Below are positions 15,291 to 24,660 of a DNA stretch of 64,000 nucleotides, one piece after another. The stretch is from Nocardioides oleivorans. Lineage in GTDB: Bacteria > Actinomycetota > Actinomycetes > Propionibacteriales > Nocardioidaceae. Every line of letters starts with the position of its first letter. Position 1 is the first letter of the stretch. The position numbers and the translations under genes are program-made. The DNA lies in NCBI RefSeq assembly GCF_004137255.1, contig NZ_SDWT01000001.1, positions 62,001 through 126,000 on the forward strand. The letters run 5' to 3'. The notes below the pieces were generated by a model. The model was not told the origin of the DNA and searched no databases. It was given only the letters and a program-made list of their open reading frames with translations.

Positions 15291-17342
15291 TCAGGACGCC
15301 TTGCTGGACGCCTCGGCCGCGACCAGGGCGAGCACCTCGTCGCCGTACTTGGCGATCTTGCTCGGACCCACGCCGCTGATCGCGCGGAGCCCGCGCTCGT
15401 CGGAGGGGACGTGCTCGGCGATGAGCTGGAGCGTGGCGTCGGTGAAGATCACGAAGGCCGGCACGCTGTCGTCGGCGGCACGGGCCAGTCGCCACTCCCG
15501 GAGCTTCTCGAACAGCGCCTCGTCGTAGGACGCGGGGCAGTCGGCGCAGCGGCCGGTCTTCTTCTCGCGCGAGTTCGACAGGGGCTTGCCGCACTCGCGG
15601 CAGTGCATCGCGGCCCGGTTGCGCTTGCTGCGCTCCTTGTGGCTCGCCGAGACGCCGGGCGCACCGTCGAGGAGCGTGGCCAGGAAGGGCGAGCTCCCGC
15701 GGTTGGAGCGACCGCCGGGCTCGCGCGCGGTGGCCCACGAGACGGTGAGCTCGTCGCGGGCGCGGGTCATCGCGACGTAGAGCAGGCGCCGCTCCTCCTC
15801 GATCTCGGCGGGCGTCTGCGCCTGCGAGATCGGCATCATCTTCTCGTGCATGCCCGCCACGAACACGGCGTCCCACTCGAGGCCCTTGGCGGAGTGGATG
15901 GTCGCCAGCGTGACGGCGTCGGCCACCGGCGCGTGCTGCTCGCTGGCCCGTCGGTCGAGGTCGTCGACGAAGTCGCCCACGCTCGCCTCGGGCCGCTCGC
16001 GGCCGAAGTCGGCGGCGAGGTCGACCAGCGCCTGCAGCGACTCCCAGCGGTTGCGGACCTCTCCCCTGCCCTCGGGCGGATCGGTCGAGTGGCCCATCTG
16101 GGACAGGACGGCCACGACGGACTCGGCGACCGGGCCCGCCGCCTCGCCGCCGCGGGCGGCGCCCCGGACGAGGGTGATCGCCTGCCGCACCTCGGCGCGG
16201 TCGAAGAAGCGGGCGGCGCCGCGCACGACGTAGGGCAGGCCGCGTGCGGCGAGGGCCTCCTCGAACCGCTCCGACTGCGCGTTGATGCGCAGCAGCACCG
16301 CCATCCGGCTGGCGGGCGTGCCGTCGGCGCGCAGGGCGGCCACCCGGTCGGCGACGGCGTCGGCCTCGGCGACCTCGTCGGCCGCCTCGCGGTAGGTGAT
16401 GCGGGCCCCCGACGGACGCTGGGCCACCAGGTCGACGCCCTTGCTGGACGTGCCGGCGAGCAGGACGTTGGCGGCCGCGACGACCTCGGGCGTGGAGCGG
16501 TAGTTGCGGACCAGCTCCACGCTCGTCGCGGACGGGTGGCGCTGGGTGAACTCGCGGAGGTAGCGCGCGTCGGCACCGGCGAAGGAGTAGATCGTCTGGG
16601 CCGGGTCGCCGACGACGCAGAGCTCGTCGCGGCCGCCGAGCCAGAGGTCGAGGAGCGCGTGCTGGAGCGGCGAGACGTCCTGGAACTCGTCGACGACGAA
16701 CCACTTGTACTGCCGGCGCACCTGCGCGGCGACCGCCTCGTTGTCGGCCAGCAGACCGGCGCCGAAGAGGAGCACGTCCTCCATGTCCATCCGACCCTGG
16801 CCCCGCTTGACCTCCTCGTAGCCGTCGAAGGCGCGCGCGACCACCTCGGGATCCATCCCGGAGACGTGCCGGCCGCGCTGCCGCGCGATGGCGGCGTACG
16901 TCTCGGGGCTGACGTTGGAGACCTTCGCCCACTCGATCTCGCTGGCGAGGTCACGGAGCGTGGCCTGGTCGACGCCGAGGCGCTGGCGCCGGGCTGCCAG
17001 AGCCACCATGCCGAGCTTGGAGTCGGTCAGCTCGGGGAGCTCGCGGTTGTGCACCCGCGGCCAGAAGAACCGCAGCTGGCGCAGCGCGGCCGAGTGGAAC
17101 GTCCGCGCCTGGACGCCGGGGGCGCCGAGCGCCCGCAGCCGCTCGCGCATCTCGCCTGCTGCACGCGTGGTGAACGACAGGGCCAGCACCTCGGTCGGCG
17201 CGTACACCCCCTCGGCGACGCCGTGGGCGATGCGGTGGGTGACGGCGCGGGTCTTGCCGGTGCCCGCGCCCGCCAGCACCCGCACCGGCCCTCGGAGCGC
17301 CTCGGCGACCTGGCGCTGCTCGGGATCGAGCGCTTCGAGCAA
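15291..17342 (-). CDS. uvrD2: ATP-dependent DNA helicase UvrD2
   Basis: A 683-residue superfamily 1A helicase. Walker A is AGAGTGKT at 24-31, motif II is in FVVDEFQD, and the late motifs are TIHSAKGLEWD and LLYVAMTRARDEL. The C-terminal part carries the tetracysteine zinc site (CRECGKPL...CADC) followed by an HRDC domain ending ISGVGPSKIAKYGDEVL, which defines actinobacterial UvrD2. The start is the TTG at 17342 with AGGAG 8 bases upstream. It is divergent from mrx1 and just upstream of the whiB7 promoter, as in Mycobacterium. Confidence 0.95.
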   Translation of the reverse strand: MLEALDPEQRQVAEALRGPVRVLAGAGTGKTRAVTHRIAHGVAEGVYAPTEVLALSFTTRAAGEMRERLRALGAPGVQARTFHSAALRQLRFFWPRVHNRELPELTDSKLGMVALAARRQRLGVDQATLRDLASEIEWAKVSNVSPETYAAIARQRGRHVSGMDPEVVARAFDGYEEVKRGQGRMDMEDVLLFGAGLLADNEAVAAQVRRQYKWFVVDEFQDVSPLQHALLDLWLGGRDELCVVGDPAQTIYSFAGADARYLREFTQRHPSATSVELVRNYRSTPEVVAAANVLLAGTSSKGVDLVAQRPSGARITYREAADEVAEADAVADRVAALRADGTPASRMAVLLRINAQSERFEEALAARGLPYVVRGAARFFDRAEVRQAITLVRGAARGGEAAGPVAESVVAVLSQMGHSTDPPEGRGEVRNRWESLQALVDLAADFGRERPEASVGDFVDDLDRRASEQHAPVADAVTLATIHSAKGLEWDAVFVAGMHEKMMPISQAQTPAEIEEERRLLYVAMTRARDELTVSWATAREPGGRSNRGSSPFLATLLDGAPGVSASHKERSKRNRAAMHCRECGKPLSNSREKKTGRCADCPASYDEALFEKLREWRLARAADDSVPAFVIFTDATLQLIAEHVPSDERGLRAISGVGPSKIAKYGDEVLALVAAEASSKAS

Positions 17343-17427
17343 CGGAACAACTCCTGCGTGGTGGTGGTTGAGGTGGGTGCCTGACCCTTGTTCTTCACAC
17401 TAGACGCCGGAGGGGACACTCACTCCC

Positions 17428-17670
17428 ATGACCTTCACCATGTTCAGCACCCCGTGGTGCGGCTACTGCCACCGCCTCAAGAGCCAGCTCGACCGCGAGG
17501 GCATCGAGTTCACGATGGTCGACATCGAGGCCGAGCCGGAGCACGCGTTGACCGTCGAGCAGGCCAACGGCGGCAACCAGACCGTGCCGACGCTGCTGTT
17601 CACCGACGGCAGCACGCTCACCAACCCGTCGGTGGCGCAGGTCAAGGCCAAGCTGGCCGCCCTCGCGTGA
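17428..17670 (+). CDS. mrx1: Mycoredoxin (glutaredoxin-like)
   Basis: An 80-residue glutaredoxin-fold protein with the active site CGYC (Cys11 and Cys14) preceded by STPW, plus the TVPTLLF cis-proline segment. Mycoredoxin-1 reduces mycothiol mixed disulfides in actinobacteria. GGAGGGG lies about a dozen bases upstream of the ATG. Its position divergent from uvrD2 matches the mycobacterial arrangement. Confidence 0.92.
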   Translation: MTFTMFSTPWCGYCHRLKSQLDREGIEFTMVDIEAEPEHALTVEQANGGNQTVPTLLFTDGSTLTNPSVAQVKAKLAALA

Positions 17671-17690
17671 GGGTCGACAGGATCCGGGGA

Positions 17691-17696
17691 TAGCCT
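17691..17696 (+). promoter_or_regulatory. -10 element of a predicted leaderless gene
   Basis: TAGCCT, 6 bases before the GTG at 17703, with no Shine-Dalgarno between. The nudC start on the other strand has the same hexamer and nearly the same spacer. Confidence 0.5.
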
Positions 17697-17702
17697 GACG
17701 TC

Positions 17703-18170
17703 GTGTCACTGCTGAACTCGATCGACCGTCCCCACGTCCTCACCGCGATCGAGACGTGGGACAAGGCCGGCGGCGCCAACTACATGCTGGTCCGCGGGGG
17801 CGTCTCGACGCACGTGCTGCTGCACGGAGGTCGTGAGTACGACGCCGCGGCCATCATGGGCATCGCCCACGGCCTCGCGACCGGACGCACGCTGACCCCT
17901 GCCGACATCCCCGGCGGCGGCGCGGGCGCCACCAAGGCGTTGACGCGCCTCGGCTTCCAGGTCCGCGACGACTCGCCGCCGAGCGAGCGGGTGCCGGGCA
18001 CCCGCGCCCGCACCCCGCGTACGCCGTCCTCGACGCCGCGCGCCTCGGGCGTCCGCAGCACCGGCACCCCGCGCACGTCCCGCGTCGCGGCGACCGACAG
18101 GCCGGTTAACCTGTGCCCGCGCTGCTACATCGCCCTGCCCGCGACGGGCATCTGCGACACCTGCGACTGA
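17703..18170 (+). CDS. ScoMcrA-like N-terminal head domain with C-terminal zinc ribbon
   Basis: A 155-residue protein. Residues about 8-90 (HVLTAIETWD...LLHGGREYDAAAIMGIAHGLATGRTLTPADIPGG...LTRLGFQV) closely resemble the N-terminal head domain of ScoMcrA, the Streptomyces enzyme that cuts phosphorothioated or methylated DNA. A low-complexity Thr/Pro/Arg/Ser linker (about 95-135) leads to a zinc ribbon CPRC...CDTCD at the end. The SRA-like, sulfur-binding and HNH nuclease domains of ScoMcrA are absent, so it is not itself a restriction enzyme. The domain assignment comes from recognition of the motif pattern; the role is unknown. Confidence 0.65.
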   Translation: MSLLNSIDRPHVLTAIETWDKAGGANYMLVRGGVSTHVLLHGGREYDAAAIMGIAHGLATGRTLTPADIPGGGAGATKALTRLGFQVRDDSPPSERVPGTRARTPRTPSSTPRASGVRSTGTPRTSRVAATDRPVNLCPRCYIALPATGICDTCD

Positions 18171-18177
18171 GGGGTCG

Positions 18178-19101
18178 CTAGTCCCAGCCGGGGCCGTCGA
18201 GCGGGCGGCCGAACCACGACTCGATGAGCGACGACGAGATCGAGATGCCTCGTGGCACGGCGAGCTCGCCCGACCGGCCGGCGGCCTCGAACTCGGCGCG
18301 TGTCCACCAGCGCGCCTCGGCGATCTCGGCGCCGTCGACGTCGATCTCGGTGCTGACCGCCTTGCCGGTGAAGCCCAGCATGAGGCTCGCGGGCAGCGGC
18401 CAGGGCTGGCTGCCGAAGTAGGTCACCTCCCCGACCCGGACGCCGACCTCCTCGTCGACCTCGCGGCGCACCGCGTCCTCGAGCGTCTCCCCCGGCTCGC
18501 AGAAGCCGGCGAGCGTCGACCAGCGGCCCTCGGGCCACGCGGCGTTGCGGCCGAGCAGGATCGCCTCGTCGTCGCCCTCGCCGTGGGTGATCGCCATGAT
18601 CACGGCCGGGTCCGTGCGCGGGAACTGGGCCCGGTCGCACTGCGTGCAGCGCAGCTCGTGACCGGCCGCACGGCTGACGAGCGTGCCTCCGCAGCGCGGG
18701 CAGAACTTCGTCGCGTGGTGCCACTCCGCGAGCCCGATCGCGTGCATCAGGAGCGGCGCCTGGTCGGGTGCCCGGTCCGCGACGGCGGTGAGCACGGACC
18801 GCAGCGGGACCCACTCGTCCGGCTCGCCGGGTGCGTCCTCCGGGTCGACGACCACCGCGACGTGGACCACGTCGTCGGCGTCGCCGAGCAGCACGAGGGT
18901 CCCCTCGGGAGCCTGGTCACCCGGCAGCCACTGGACCGCCCCGTCGACGGGCCGCAGCCGGTTGCCGGCGACGACGAGCACCTGCGTCCCCGGGTCGGCC
19001 ATCCGCTGGGTGAGCCACGCGTCGTCGGTGCGCCGCAGGCCCATCCGGTTGTGGGCGTGGGCGGAGAGCGCGACGTGCGGGAGGAGGCGGTCGGAGGTCA
19101 C
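18178..19101 (-). CDS. nudC: NAD(+)/NADH diphosphatase
   Basis: A 307-residue Nudix hydrolase. A Cys4 zinc ribbon (FCPRCGG...CTQC, about 135-160) precedes the Nudix box GFCEPGETLEDAVRREVDEEVGV, followed by the NudC-specific SQPWPLPASLM motif. The family cleaves NAD(H) to NMN(H) and AMP and can remove NAD caps from RNA. The GTG at 19101 has TAGCCT 6 bases upstream and no ribosome site. nudC is part of the same conserved neighbourhood in mycobacteria. Confidence 0.95.
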   Translation of the reverse strand: MTSDRLLPHVALSAHAHNRMGLRRTDDAWLTQRMADPGTQVLVVAGNRLRPVDGAVQWLPGDQAPEGTLVLLGDADDVVHVAVVVDPEDAPGEPDEWVPLRSVLTAVADRAPDQAPLLMHAIGLAEWHHATKFCPRCGGTLVSRAAGHELRCTQCDRAQFPRTDPAVIMAITHGEGDDEAILLGRNAAWPEGRWSTLAGFCEPGETLEDAVRREVDEEVGVRVGEVTYFGSQPWPLPASLMLGFTGKAVSTEIDVDGAEIAEARWWTRAEFEAAGRSGELAVPRGISISSSLIESWFGRPLDGPGWD

Positions 19102-19107
19102 GTCGTC

Positions 19108-19113
19108 AGGCTA
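19108..19113 (-). promoter_or_regulatory. -10 element of nudC (predicted leaderless)
   Basis: TAGCCT on the minus strand, 6 bases before the nudC GTG, with no Shine-Dalgarno. It is 16 bases from the nearer Zur-like box. Confidence 0.5.
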
Positions 19114-19128
19114 GCGAGGCATCCCTTT

Positions 19129-19165
19129 TGACAATCATTCTCATTTGAGTTGAGAATCGTTCTCA
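19129..19165. promoter_or_regulatory. Two Zur-type boxes upstream of aztD
   Basis: Two 7-1-7 Fur/Zur-like sites, TGACAATCATTCTCA (19129-19143) and TGAGAATCGTTCTCA (19151-19165), each with one mismatched pair. Their centres are 22 bp apart, so they lie on the same DNA face. The second reaches the aztD ATG, so a bound repressor would block initiation. Zinc control by Zur is inferred from the site type plus the zinc chaperone downstream. Confidence 0.75.
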
Positions 19166-20448
19166 TGAATCGTCGAAGCCTCCACGTGCTCCTGCCCACC
19201 CTCGTCGTCCTCGGCGCCTCCGCCTGCGGCACCGACTCCTCGACCTCCCGATCGACCAGCAGCGGGGCCGGGTCCCCGGCTCCCGCAGCCTCCCCCGACA
19301 CGTCCTCCGACACCGCCTCCGAAGCGGCCGCCGGGTCCGGCACCGAGGCCGCGTCGGCCACCCCGCGCCTCGCGGTGACCTACGACGGTGGGGTGCTGGT
19401 GGTCGACGCCACCAGCGGCGAGGTCGTCGTCGACGAGCCGATGGAGGGCTTCGTCCGCGCGTCCGCCGCGGGAGACGGCCGCCACGTCCTGATCAGCGGC
19501 GCCGGCGGCTGGCAGGCCCTCGACCTCGGCACGTGGAGCCACGAGCACGGCGACCACGCGCACCACTACACCGGTGACGTCCCCGGCCTGACCGGGGTGG
19601 CCTTCGAGGCCGTCGAGCCGGGCCACGTCGTCGTGCACGACGAGATCACCACGCTCTTCGACGACGGGACGGGCACGATCACGGTCTTCGACCCGGCCGA
19701 CCTCGGCGAGGGTGCTCCGGAGGTGACGACCACCGCTGCCGACGAGGCGCACCACGGCGTCGCCGTGCAGCTGGCCGACCGCAACCTGCTGATGACCGTC
19801 GGCGACGAGGAGTCGCGCTCCGGGGTCCGCCTGGTCGGACCGTCGGGCGCGGTGATGGCGGAGACCGACGAGTGCCCCGGCGTCCACGGCGAGGCGTTCG
19901 CCGAGGACACTGCCGTCTTCGGCTGCGAGGACGGCGCCGTGGTCCTCGACGGGCGGTCGTTCACCAAGGTCACCAGCCCCGACGGCTACGGCCGGATCGG
20001 CAACCAGGCCGGCTCCGAGGTGTCGCCGATCCTGCTCGGCGACTACAAGACCGACGCCGACGCCGAGCTGGAGCGGCCCACCCGCATCGCGCTCATCGAC
20101 ACGCGGGACGCCTCGCTGGAGCTCGTCGACCTCGGCACCAGCTACACCTTCCGCTCGCTCGGCCGCGGCCCTGACGGCGAGGCGCTCGTGCTCGGCACCG
20201 ACGGCGCGCTGCACGTGATCGACGCCGAGTCCGGTCGCACGACGGACACGATCGAGGTCGTCGACCGCTGGCGCGAGCCGCTCGACTGGCAGCAGCCCCG
20301 CCCGGCGCTCCACGTCGTGGGCGAGACGGCGTACGTCACCGACCCCCGCCGCGACCAGGTGCACGTGGTCGACCTCGGACGGGCGAAGGTGACCTCGACC
20401 CTCGACCTGCCGCACACGCCCAACGAGATCGTCGCCAACGCGGGCTGA
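19165..20448 (+). CDS. aztD: Zinc metallochaperone AztD (lipoprotein)
   Basis: A 427-residue exported lipoprotein with a signal segment and lipobox ending at Cys21, followed by a Ser/Ala-rich linker (25-65). A beta-propeller-like body follows. Its His-rich loop ([10 protein letters not shown], residues 125-134) is typical of AztD, which passes zinc to the AztC solute-binding protein. The ATG at 19165 was chosen over the in-frame TTG at 19150, which lies inside the Zur box and would spoil the signal peptide. No aztABC transporter genes are in this window; they may lie elsewhere. Confidence 0.88.
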   Translation: MNRRSLHVLLPTLVVLGASACGTDSSTSRSTSSGAGSPAPAASPDTSSDTASEAAAGSGTEAASATPRLAVTYDGGVLVVDATSGEVVVDEPMEGFVRASAAGDGRHVLISGAGGWQALDLGTWSHEHGDHAHHYTGDVPGLTGVAFEAVEPGHVVVHDEITTLFDDGTGTITVFDPADLGEGAPEVTTTAADEAHHGVAVQLADRNLLMTVGDEESRSGVRLVGPSGAVMAETDECPGVHGEAFAEDTAVFGCEDGAVVLDGRSFTKVTSPDGYGRIGNQAGSEVSPILLGDYKTDADAELERPTRIALIDTRDASLELVDLGTSYTFRSLGRGPDGEALVLGTDGALHVIDAESGRTTDTIEVVDRWREPLDWQQPRPALHVVGETAYVTDPRRDQVHVVDLGRAKVTSTLDLPHTPNEIVANAG

Positions 20449-20475
20449 GTCCCCCGTCCGGTCCGGTCGACTGCC

Positions 20476-20481
20476 TAGGCT
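20476..20481 (+). promoter_or_regulatory. -10 element of deoD (predicted leaderless)
   Basis: TAGGCT, 7 bases before the deoD GTG at 20489, with no Shine-Dalgarno between. Confidence 0.5.
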
Positions 20482-20488
20482 GGGCGCC

Positions 20489-21199
20489 GTGAGCACGCAC
20501 ATCGGCGCCCAGCCCGGCGACATCGCCCCCACCGTCCTGCTTCCCGGCGACCCGCTCCGCGCGAGGTGGATCGCGGAGAGCTTCCTCGACGACGCCCGCT
20601 GCTACAGCGAGGTGCGCGGGATGTACGGCTACACCGGCACGTGGCGCGGCCAGCCGGTCTCCGTCCAGGGGTCCGGCATGGGGCAGCCGTCGATGTCGAT
20701 CTACGTCAACGAGCTCTTCACCGACTACGACGTGCAGTCGATCATCCGCGTCGGCTCGTGCGGAGCGGTGACCGACGACGTGGCGGTGCGTGACGTCATC
20801 ATCGCCTCCGGCGCCTGCACCGACTCCTCGATGAACCGGATCACCTTCCACGGCCTCGACTACGCCCCGGTCGCCGACTTCGGCCTGCTCCGCGGGGCGG
20901 TCGAGGCCGCCGAGGCCCGCGACGGTGGCTCGCCGTTCCACGTCGGGCTGATCTTCTCCAGCGACTCGTTCTACGCCTCCCGCCCCGAGCTGCTCGGCGA
21001 GATGGTGAAGTACGGCGTCCTCGCCGTCGAGATGGAGGCCAGCGCGCTCTACACGCTCGCTGCCAAGCACCACCGCCGTGCCCTCGCGATCTGCACGGTC
21101 TCCGACCACATCGTCACCGGCGAGGAGACGACCTCGCAGGAACGCGAGCAGACCTTCGGCGAGATGGTCGAGATCGCCCTGACCGCCGCTCTCGGCTGA
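20489..21199 (+). CDS. deoD: Purine nucleoside phosphorylase, DeoD type
   Basis: A 236-residue hexameric-type nucleoside phosphorylase. It has [12 protein letters not shown] near the N-terminus (phosphate site), RVGSCGA, the nucleoside-site [13 protein letters not shown], and the catalytic Asp in TVSDH. It splits purine nucleosides to base plus (deoxy)ribose 1-phosphate. The GTG start has an apparent leaderless -10. It ends in a convergent region containing the paired palindromes. Confidence 0.94.
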   Translation: MSTHIGAQPGDIAPTVLLPGDPLRARWIAESFLDDARCYSEVRGMYGYTGTWRGQPVSVQGSGMGQPSMSIYVNELFTDYDVQSIIRVGSCGAVTDDVAVRDVIIASGACTDSSMNRITFHGLDYAPVADFGLLRGAVEAAEARDGGSPFHVGLIFSSDSFYASRPELLGEMVKYGVLAVEMEASALYTLAAKHHRRALAICTVSDHIVTGEETTSQEREQTFGEMVEIALTAALG

Positions 21200-21256
21200 T
21201 CTCCACCCGCTCTCCTGCCGCTCGGGAGACGTCCCACCCGCCGCTGGGCTGGCCGG

Positions 21257-21310
21257 GCGGTGCGTGAGCCACATTCGACGGCAGCAGAATGTGGCTGGCT
21301 CACCGCTGGC
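21257..21310. repeat. Palindromic repeat copy A
   Basis: An imperfect palindrome: CGGTGCGTGAGCCACATTC, a 10-base loop, GAATGTGGCTGGCTCACCG. It has a 10-bp perfect inner stem and partly complementary outer arms. It lies between convergent deoD and adnB. Copy B starts exactly 83 bp later and copies C and D are at 59.4 kb. Confidence 0.85.
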
Positions 21311-21339
21311 CCGCGCGCCGTACGACGACCCGCCATCCC

Positions 21340-21393
21340 GCGGTGCGTGAGCCACATTCCGCGGCTGTGGAATGTGGCTGGCTCACCGCTGGG
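21340..21393. repeat. Palindromic repeat copy B
   Basis: Same arms as copy A and a different 10-base loop. Arms conserved while the loop drifts suggests selection on a hairpin or recent spread of the arms. Both A and B are followed by a GTACGACGAC segment. Confidence 0.85.
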
Positions 21394-21423
21394 CCGGTGT
21401 ACGACGACGCGCGCAGGCGGGCG

Positions 21424-24400
21424 TCAGAGGTCGAGCAGCTGCTCGAGACCGGCGCGGTCGGGGAGGTCCTTGGGCTCCACCGTGCGGCCGGAGCGGACGT
21501 AGTGGAACGCCGCCCGTACGCGGTCGAGGGGCGTGCCCGTGAGCTCGGACCACGCGAGCCGGTAGAGGGCGAGCTGGAGCGGGTCGGCGGTCTCGTGGCG
21601 GCTGGTCTTCCAGTCGACGACGAGGTAGTCGGCATCCGAGCCGGCCGGCTCGGCGTAGACCGCGTCGATCCGTCCACGCACGACCTGACCGGCGAGGACC
21701 AGCGCGAAGGGCGCCTCGACCGCGTGGGGCGCACGGTCGCCGAAGGGCCCGTCCTCGAAGCGCTTGACGACCTCGCCGAGGTCGGCCTCGTCGTCGATGC
21801 CGGCGTCGGCGCGGCCGGGCAGCTCGTCGGGCTCGATGAGCGCCTGCTGGCCGAACCGGTCCTCGACCCAGGCGTGGAACGCCGTACCGAAGCGGGCCGC
21901 CGGCGCCGGCGGGCGCGGCATCGGGCGGGCGAGCTCGCGGGCGAAGCCGTCGGGGTCGTCGCGCAGCCGGGCGATCGAGGTGGCCGACAGGCTGCTGGGC
22001 AGCGGCAGGTCGACGGCGGTGGCCCGCTCGGCGCGCGCCTCGGCGACGAGCTGGGTGAGGTCGTCGTCCCAGTCGGCGACCAGGGCTGCCTCGACCATGT
22101 CGAGGTCCTCGTCGGGAGCGGTGGGGTCGACCGAGCGCACGAGCGCGGCGGCCGCCAGCCGCCGTGCGGCCTCCTCCCCCGGGCCCGGCACCGGCCACGG
22201 CCGGGACGGGTCGACGTCGTCGTTGGGGTTGGGCGACTTCGGGGCAGGCTTCTCGATCCAGTCGTCGACCGGCTCGCCCCACTCCTCGAGCTGCTCGCGC
22301 ACCACGGCCTGGTAGCTCGACGGGCCGAACGGGGTGGAGCGCTGGCCCCAGACGTAGGACGTGACGGAGAGGTGGTGGGCCGCGCGCGTGTAGGCGACGT
22401 AGCCCAGGCGCAGCTCCTCCTCGGCGTCGTGCGCGCGGGTCGCGGTGCGGTAGGCGTCGAGCGCGGCCTTGTCGTGGCCGACGAGCTGGGGCTGGTCGGC
22501 ACGGTCGCCGCGCAGCGGGGCCGGCAGGACCGCGGGCGAGGAGGTCCAGAGGGTGCGCGAGCGGTTGCTGGGGAACCGGGTCTCCCCCACCCCGACGCAG
22601 AACACCGACGACCACTCCAGGCCCTTGGCGCGGTGGACGGTCAGCAGCTTCACGGAGTCGGCGGCGGTGGGCGTGGCGACGTCGAGGCCGTTGCCCTGGT
22701 CGTCCTCCGCGGTGAGGTAGGCCAGCAGCGCCGGCAGGGTCACGTCACCGTCGACCGACTGGAACTCCGCGACCGCCTTCACGAAGAGGTCGAGGTTGTC
22801 GCGTCGTGCGGCGGCGGCCGGTGACGTCGCCGAGGCGAGCTCGACGTCGACGCCGGTGATGTCGATGATCCGCCGCACGACGTCGAGCAGCGGGTCGCCG
22901 ACGTGGCTGCGGAGCCGGCGCAGCTCGGCGGCGAGCAGGCCGAAACGGTCGAGCGCCTCGGACGAGTACGCCGCCTCGCCCGGGGCCTCGACCGCGTCGC
23001 TGAGGGCGGGCAGCTCGGAGGCGTCGATGCCGTCGGCGATCTGGAGGAGCTGGTCGGCGACGCTCGCAGCCGCCTTGCGACCGCGGACGCCGGCGATCTC
23101 CGCGGCCCGGAGTGCCAGCAGGCGCAGGTCGCGCGGGCCGATCGCCCACCGCGGTCCGGTGAGCAGGGTCAGCATCGAGGTGTTGGCGGTGACGTCGTGC
23201 ATCAACGTCAGCGTCGCGACGACCTCGGCGACCTCGGGCAGCCGGACGAGCCCGGAGAGCCCGACGATCTCGACCGGGATCCCGGCCGAGGTGAGGGCGT
23301 CGTAGACCTCCTCGCCCTGGGCGTTGTCGCGGCTGAGCACGCCGATGTCCGACCAGCCGGTGCCAGACTCGTGGACCCGACGCACCTCTGCGGCCAGCCA
23401 CCCCAGCTCGTCGACGGCCCTCTCGAACACGTGGGTCTCCACCCGGCCCTGCTCGGCGATCTCGGCCGCGCGCAGGCGGGCGACCTTGTCGCCGTAGGCC
23501 TCGAGCAACGGCTGGGCGAGCCGGTTGGCGACGTCGAGGATGCGCCGGTCCGAGCGCCGATTGACCGTCAGCGGCAACCGGCCGGGCTCACCGTCGGCCG
23601 CCGGGAACGTCTCGGCGAAGTTGAGGATGTTGGACACCGAGGCGCCGCGCCACCCGTAGATCGCCTGGTTGGGGTCGCCGACCGCCATCACCGGGTGACC
23701 GAGACCGTGGTCGTCGTCGGGCCCGGAGAAGAGCCGGGCGAGCATCGTGGCCTGCGCGACCGAGGTGTCCTGGTACTCGTCGAGGAGGACGACCTTGAAG
23801 CGTCCGCGCTCGATCTCGCCCACCTCGGGCTGGTCATCGACCAGCCGGGCTGCGAGGGCGATCTGGTCGCCGAAGTCCATCAGGCCGAGGTCGGCCTTGA
23901 GCTGGCGGTAGCCGGCGACGAGCTGCAGGAGCTCGGCGCGCCGGTCGATGGCGTTGATCGCCTTCGCCGGGGGCTCGAGGTAGGTCTTGCGGCCCTTCCC
24001 TGCCTGCTCCTCCTCGATCGCCCGCTCGAACCCGCGACGGGCCTCGGCGTCGATCCGGCGTACGGCATCGGCGTCGACGAGGTGCTCGCTCATCGCGCCG
24101 TCGAGGGCGAGGAGGTTCTGGATCGCGGTCGCGGGGTGGTCGGTCAACAGCTCGATGTGCCCGGTGAAGCGCTCGATGACGCGAGCCCCGAGCTGGTAGC
24201 GGGAGGCGTCGGAGACGACCCGGGTGTCGGGCTCGTGGCCGATGCGGAGGCCGTGGTCGGTGAGCAGGTTGGCGGCGTAGGCGTGGTAGGTCGCGACCGT
24301 CGGCTCGAGGACGTCCTCGCCCTCGACGACGACCGAGCGGTCGAGGAGCCCGGCGTCGCCGAGGGCCTTGGTGACGCGCTGGCGCAGCTCGGCCGCGGCC

Positions 24401-24660
24401 TTGGTGGTGAAGGTGAGCCCGAGCACCTCCTCCGGCCTGACCCGGCCGGTGGCGACGAGCCACACGACGCGCTGCGCCATGAGGGTGGTCTTGCCGCTGC
24501 CGGCACCGGCGACGACGACGGTCGGGCGCAGTGGTGCCGTGATGGCGGCCCACTGCTCGTCGCTCGCGGTGTGCGTGGCCTTCATCAGGTCCCGCAGCTC
24601 CTCCGGGGAGTCGAGCCGGACCGGGGTGAAGGTCTCGTCGGGACGGGACTGCTCGGTCAC
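21424..24660 (-). CDS. adnB: AdnB subunit of the AdnAB helicase-nuclease
   Basis: A 1078-residue UvrD-like helicase fused to a C-terminal RecB-family nuclease. Walker A is AGAGSGKT at 51-58, motif II is VVLLDEYQDTS, and a late motif is LTVHRAKGLEWS. The nuclease motif is YLVVDWKTSRHE followed by PLQLALYRLAW. AdnAB resects double-strand breaks in actinobacteria in place of RecBCD/AddAB. The GTG at 24660 overlaps the adnA stop (GTGA). The frame is open upstream for 187 codons, but that is a shadow of adnA. No C-terminal iron-sulfur cysteines are seen, unlike AdnA. Confidence 0.93.
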   Translation of the reverse strand: MTEQSRPDETFTPVRLDSPEELRDLMKATHTASDEQWAAITAPLRPTVVVAGAGSGKTTLMAQRVVWLVATGRVRPEEVLGLTFTTKAAAELRQRVTKALGDAGLLDRSVVVEGEDVLEPTVATYHAYAANLLTDHGLRIGHEPDTRVVSDASRYQLGARVIERFTGHIELLTDHPATAIQNLLALDGAMSEHLVDADAVRRIDAEARRGFERAIEEEQAGKGRKTYLEPPAKAINAIDRRAELLQLVAGYRQLKADLGLMDFGDQIALAARLVDDQPEVGEIERGRFKVVLLDEYQDTSVAQATMLARLFSGPDDDHGLGHPVMAVGDPNQAIYGWRGASVSNILNFAETFPAADGEPGRLPLTVNRRSDRRILDVANRLAQPLLEAYGDKVARLRAAEIAEQGRVETHVFERAVDELGWLAAEVRRVHESGTGWSDIGVLSRDNAQGEEVYDALTSAGIPVEIVGLSGLVRLPEVAEVVATLTLMHDVTANTSMLTLLTGPRWAIGPRDLRLLALRAAEIAGVRGRKAAASVADQLLQIADGIDASELPALSDAVEAPGEAAYSSEALDRFGLLAAELRRLRSHVGDPLLDVVRRIIDITGVDVELASATSPAAAARRDNLDLFVKAVAEFQSVDGDVTLPALLAYLTAEDDQGNGLDVATPTAADSVKLLTVHRAKGLEWSSVFCVGVGETRFPSNRSRTLWTSSPAVLPAPLRGDRADQPQLVGHDKAALDAYRTATRAHDAEEELRLGYVAYTRAAHHLSVTSYVWGQRSTPFGPSSYQAVVREQLEEWGEPVDDWIEKPAPKSPNPNDDVDPSRPWPVPGPGEEAARRLAAAALVRSVDPTAPDEDLDMVEAALVADWDDDLTQLVAEARAERATAVDLPLPSSLSATSIARLRDDPDGFARELARPMPRPPAPAARFGTAFHAWVEDRFGQQALIEPDELPGRADAGIDDEADLGEVVKRFEDGPFGDRAPHAVEAPFALVLAGQVVRGRIDAVYAEPAGSDADYLVVDWKTSRHETADPLQLALYRLAWSELTGTPLDRVRAAFHYVRSGRTVEPKDLPDRAGLEQLLDL

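Noticed and set aside
17703-18170. A type IV restriction system
   Set aside because: Only a ScoMcrA-head-like domain is present; there is no SRA-like, sulfur-binding or HNH nuclease domain and no partner gene.
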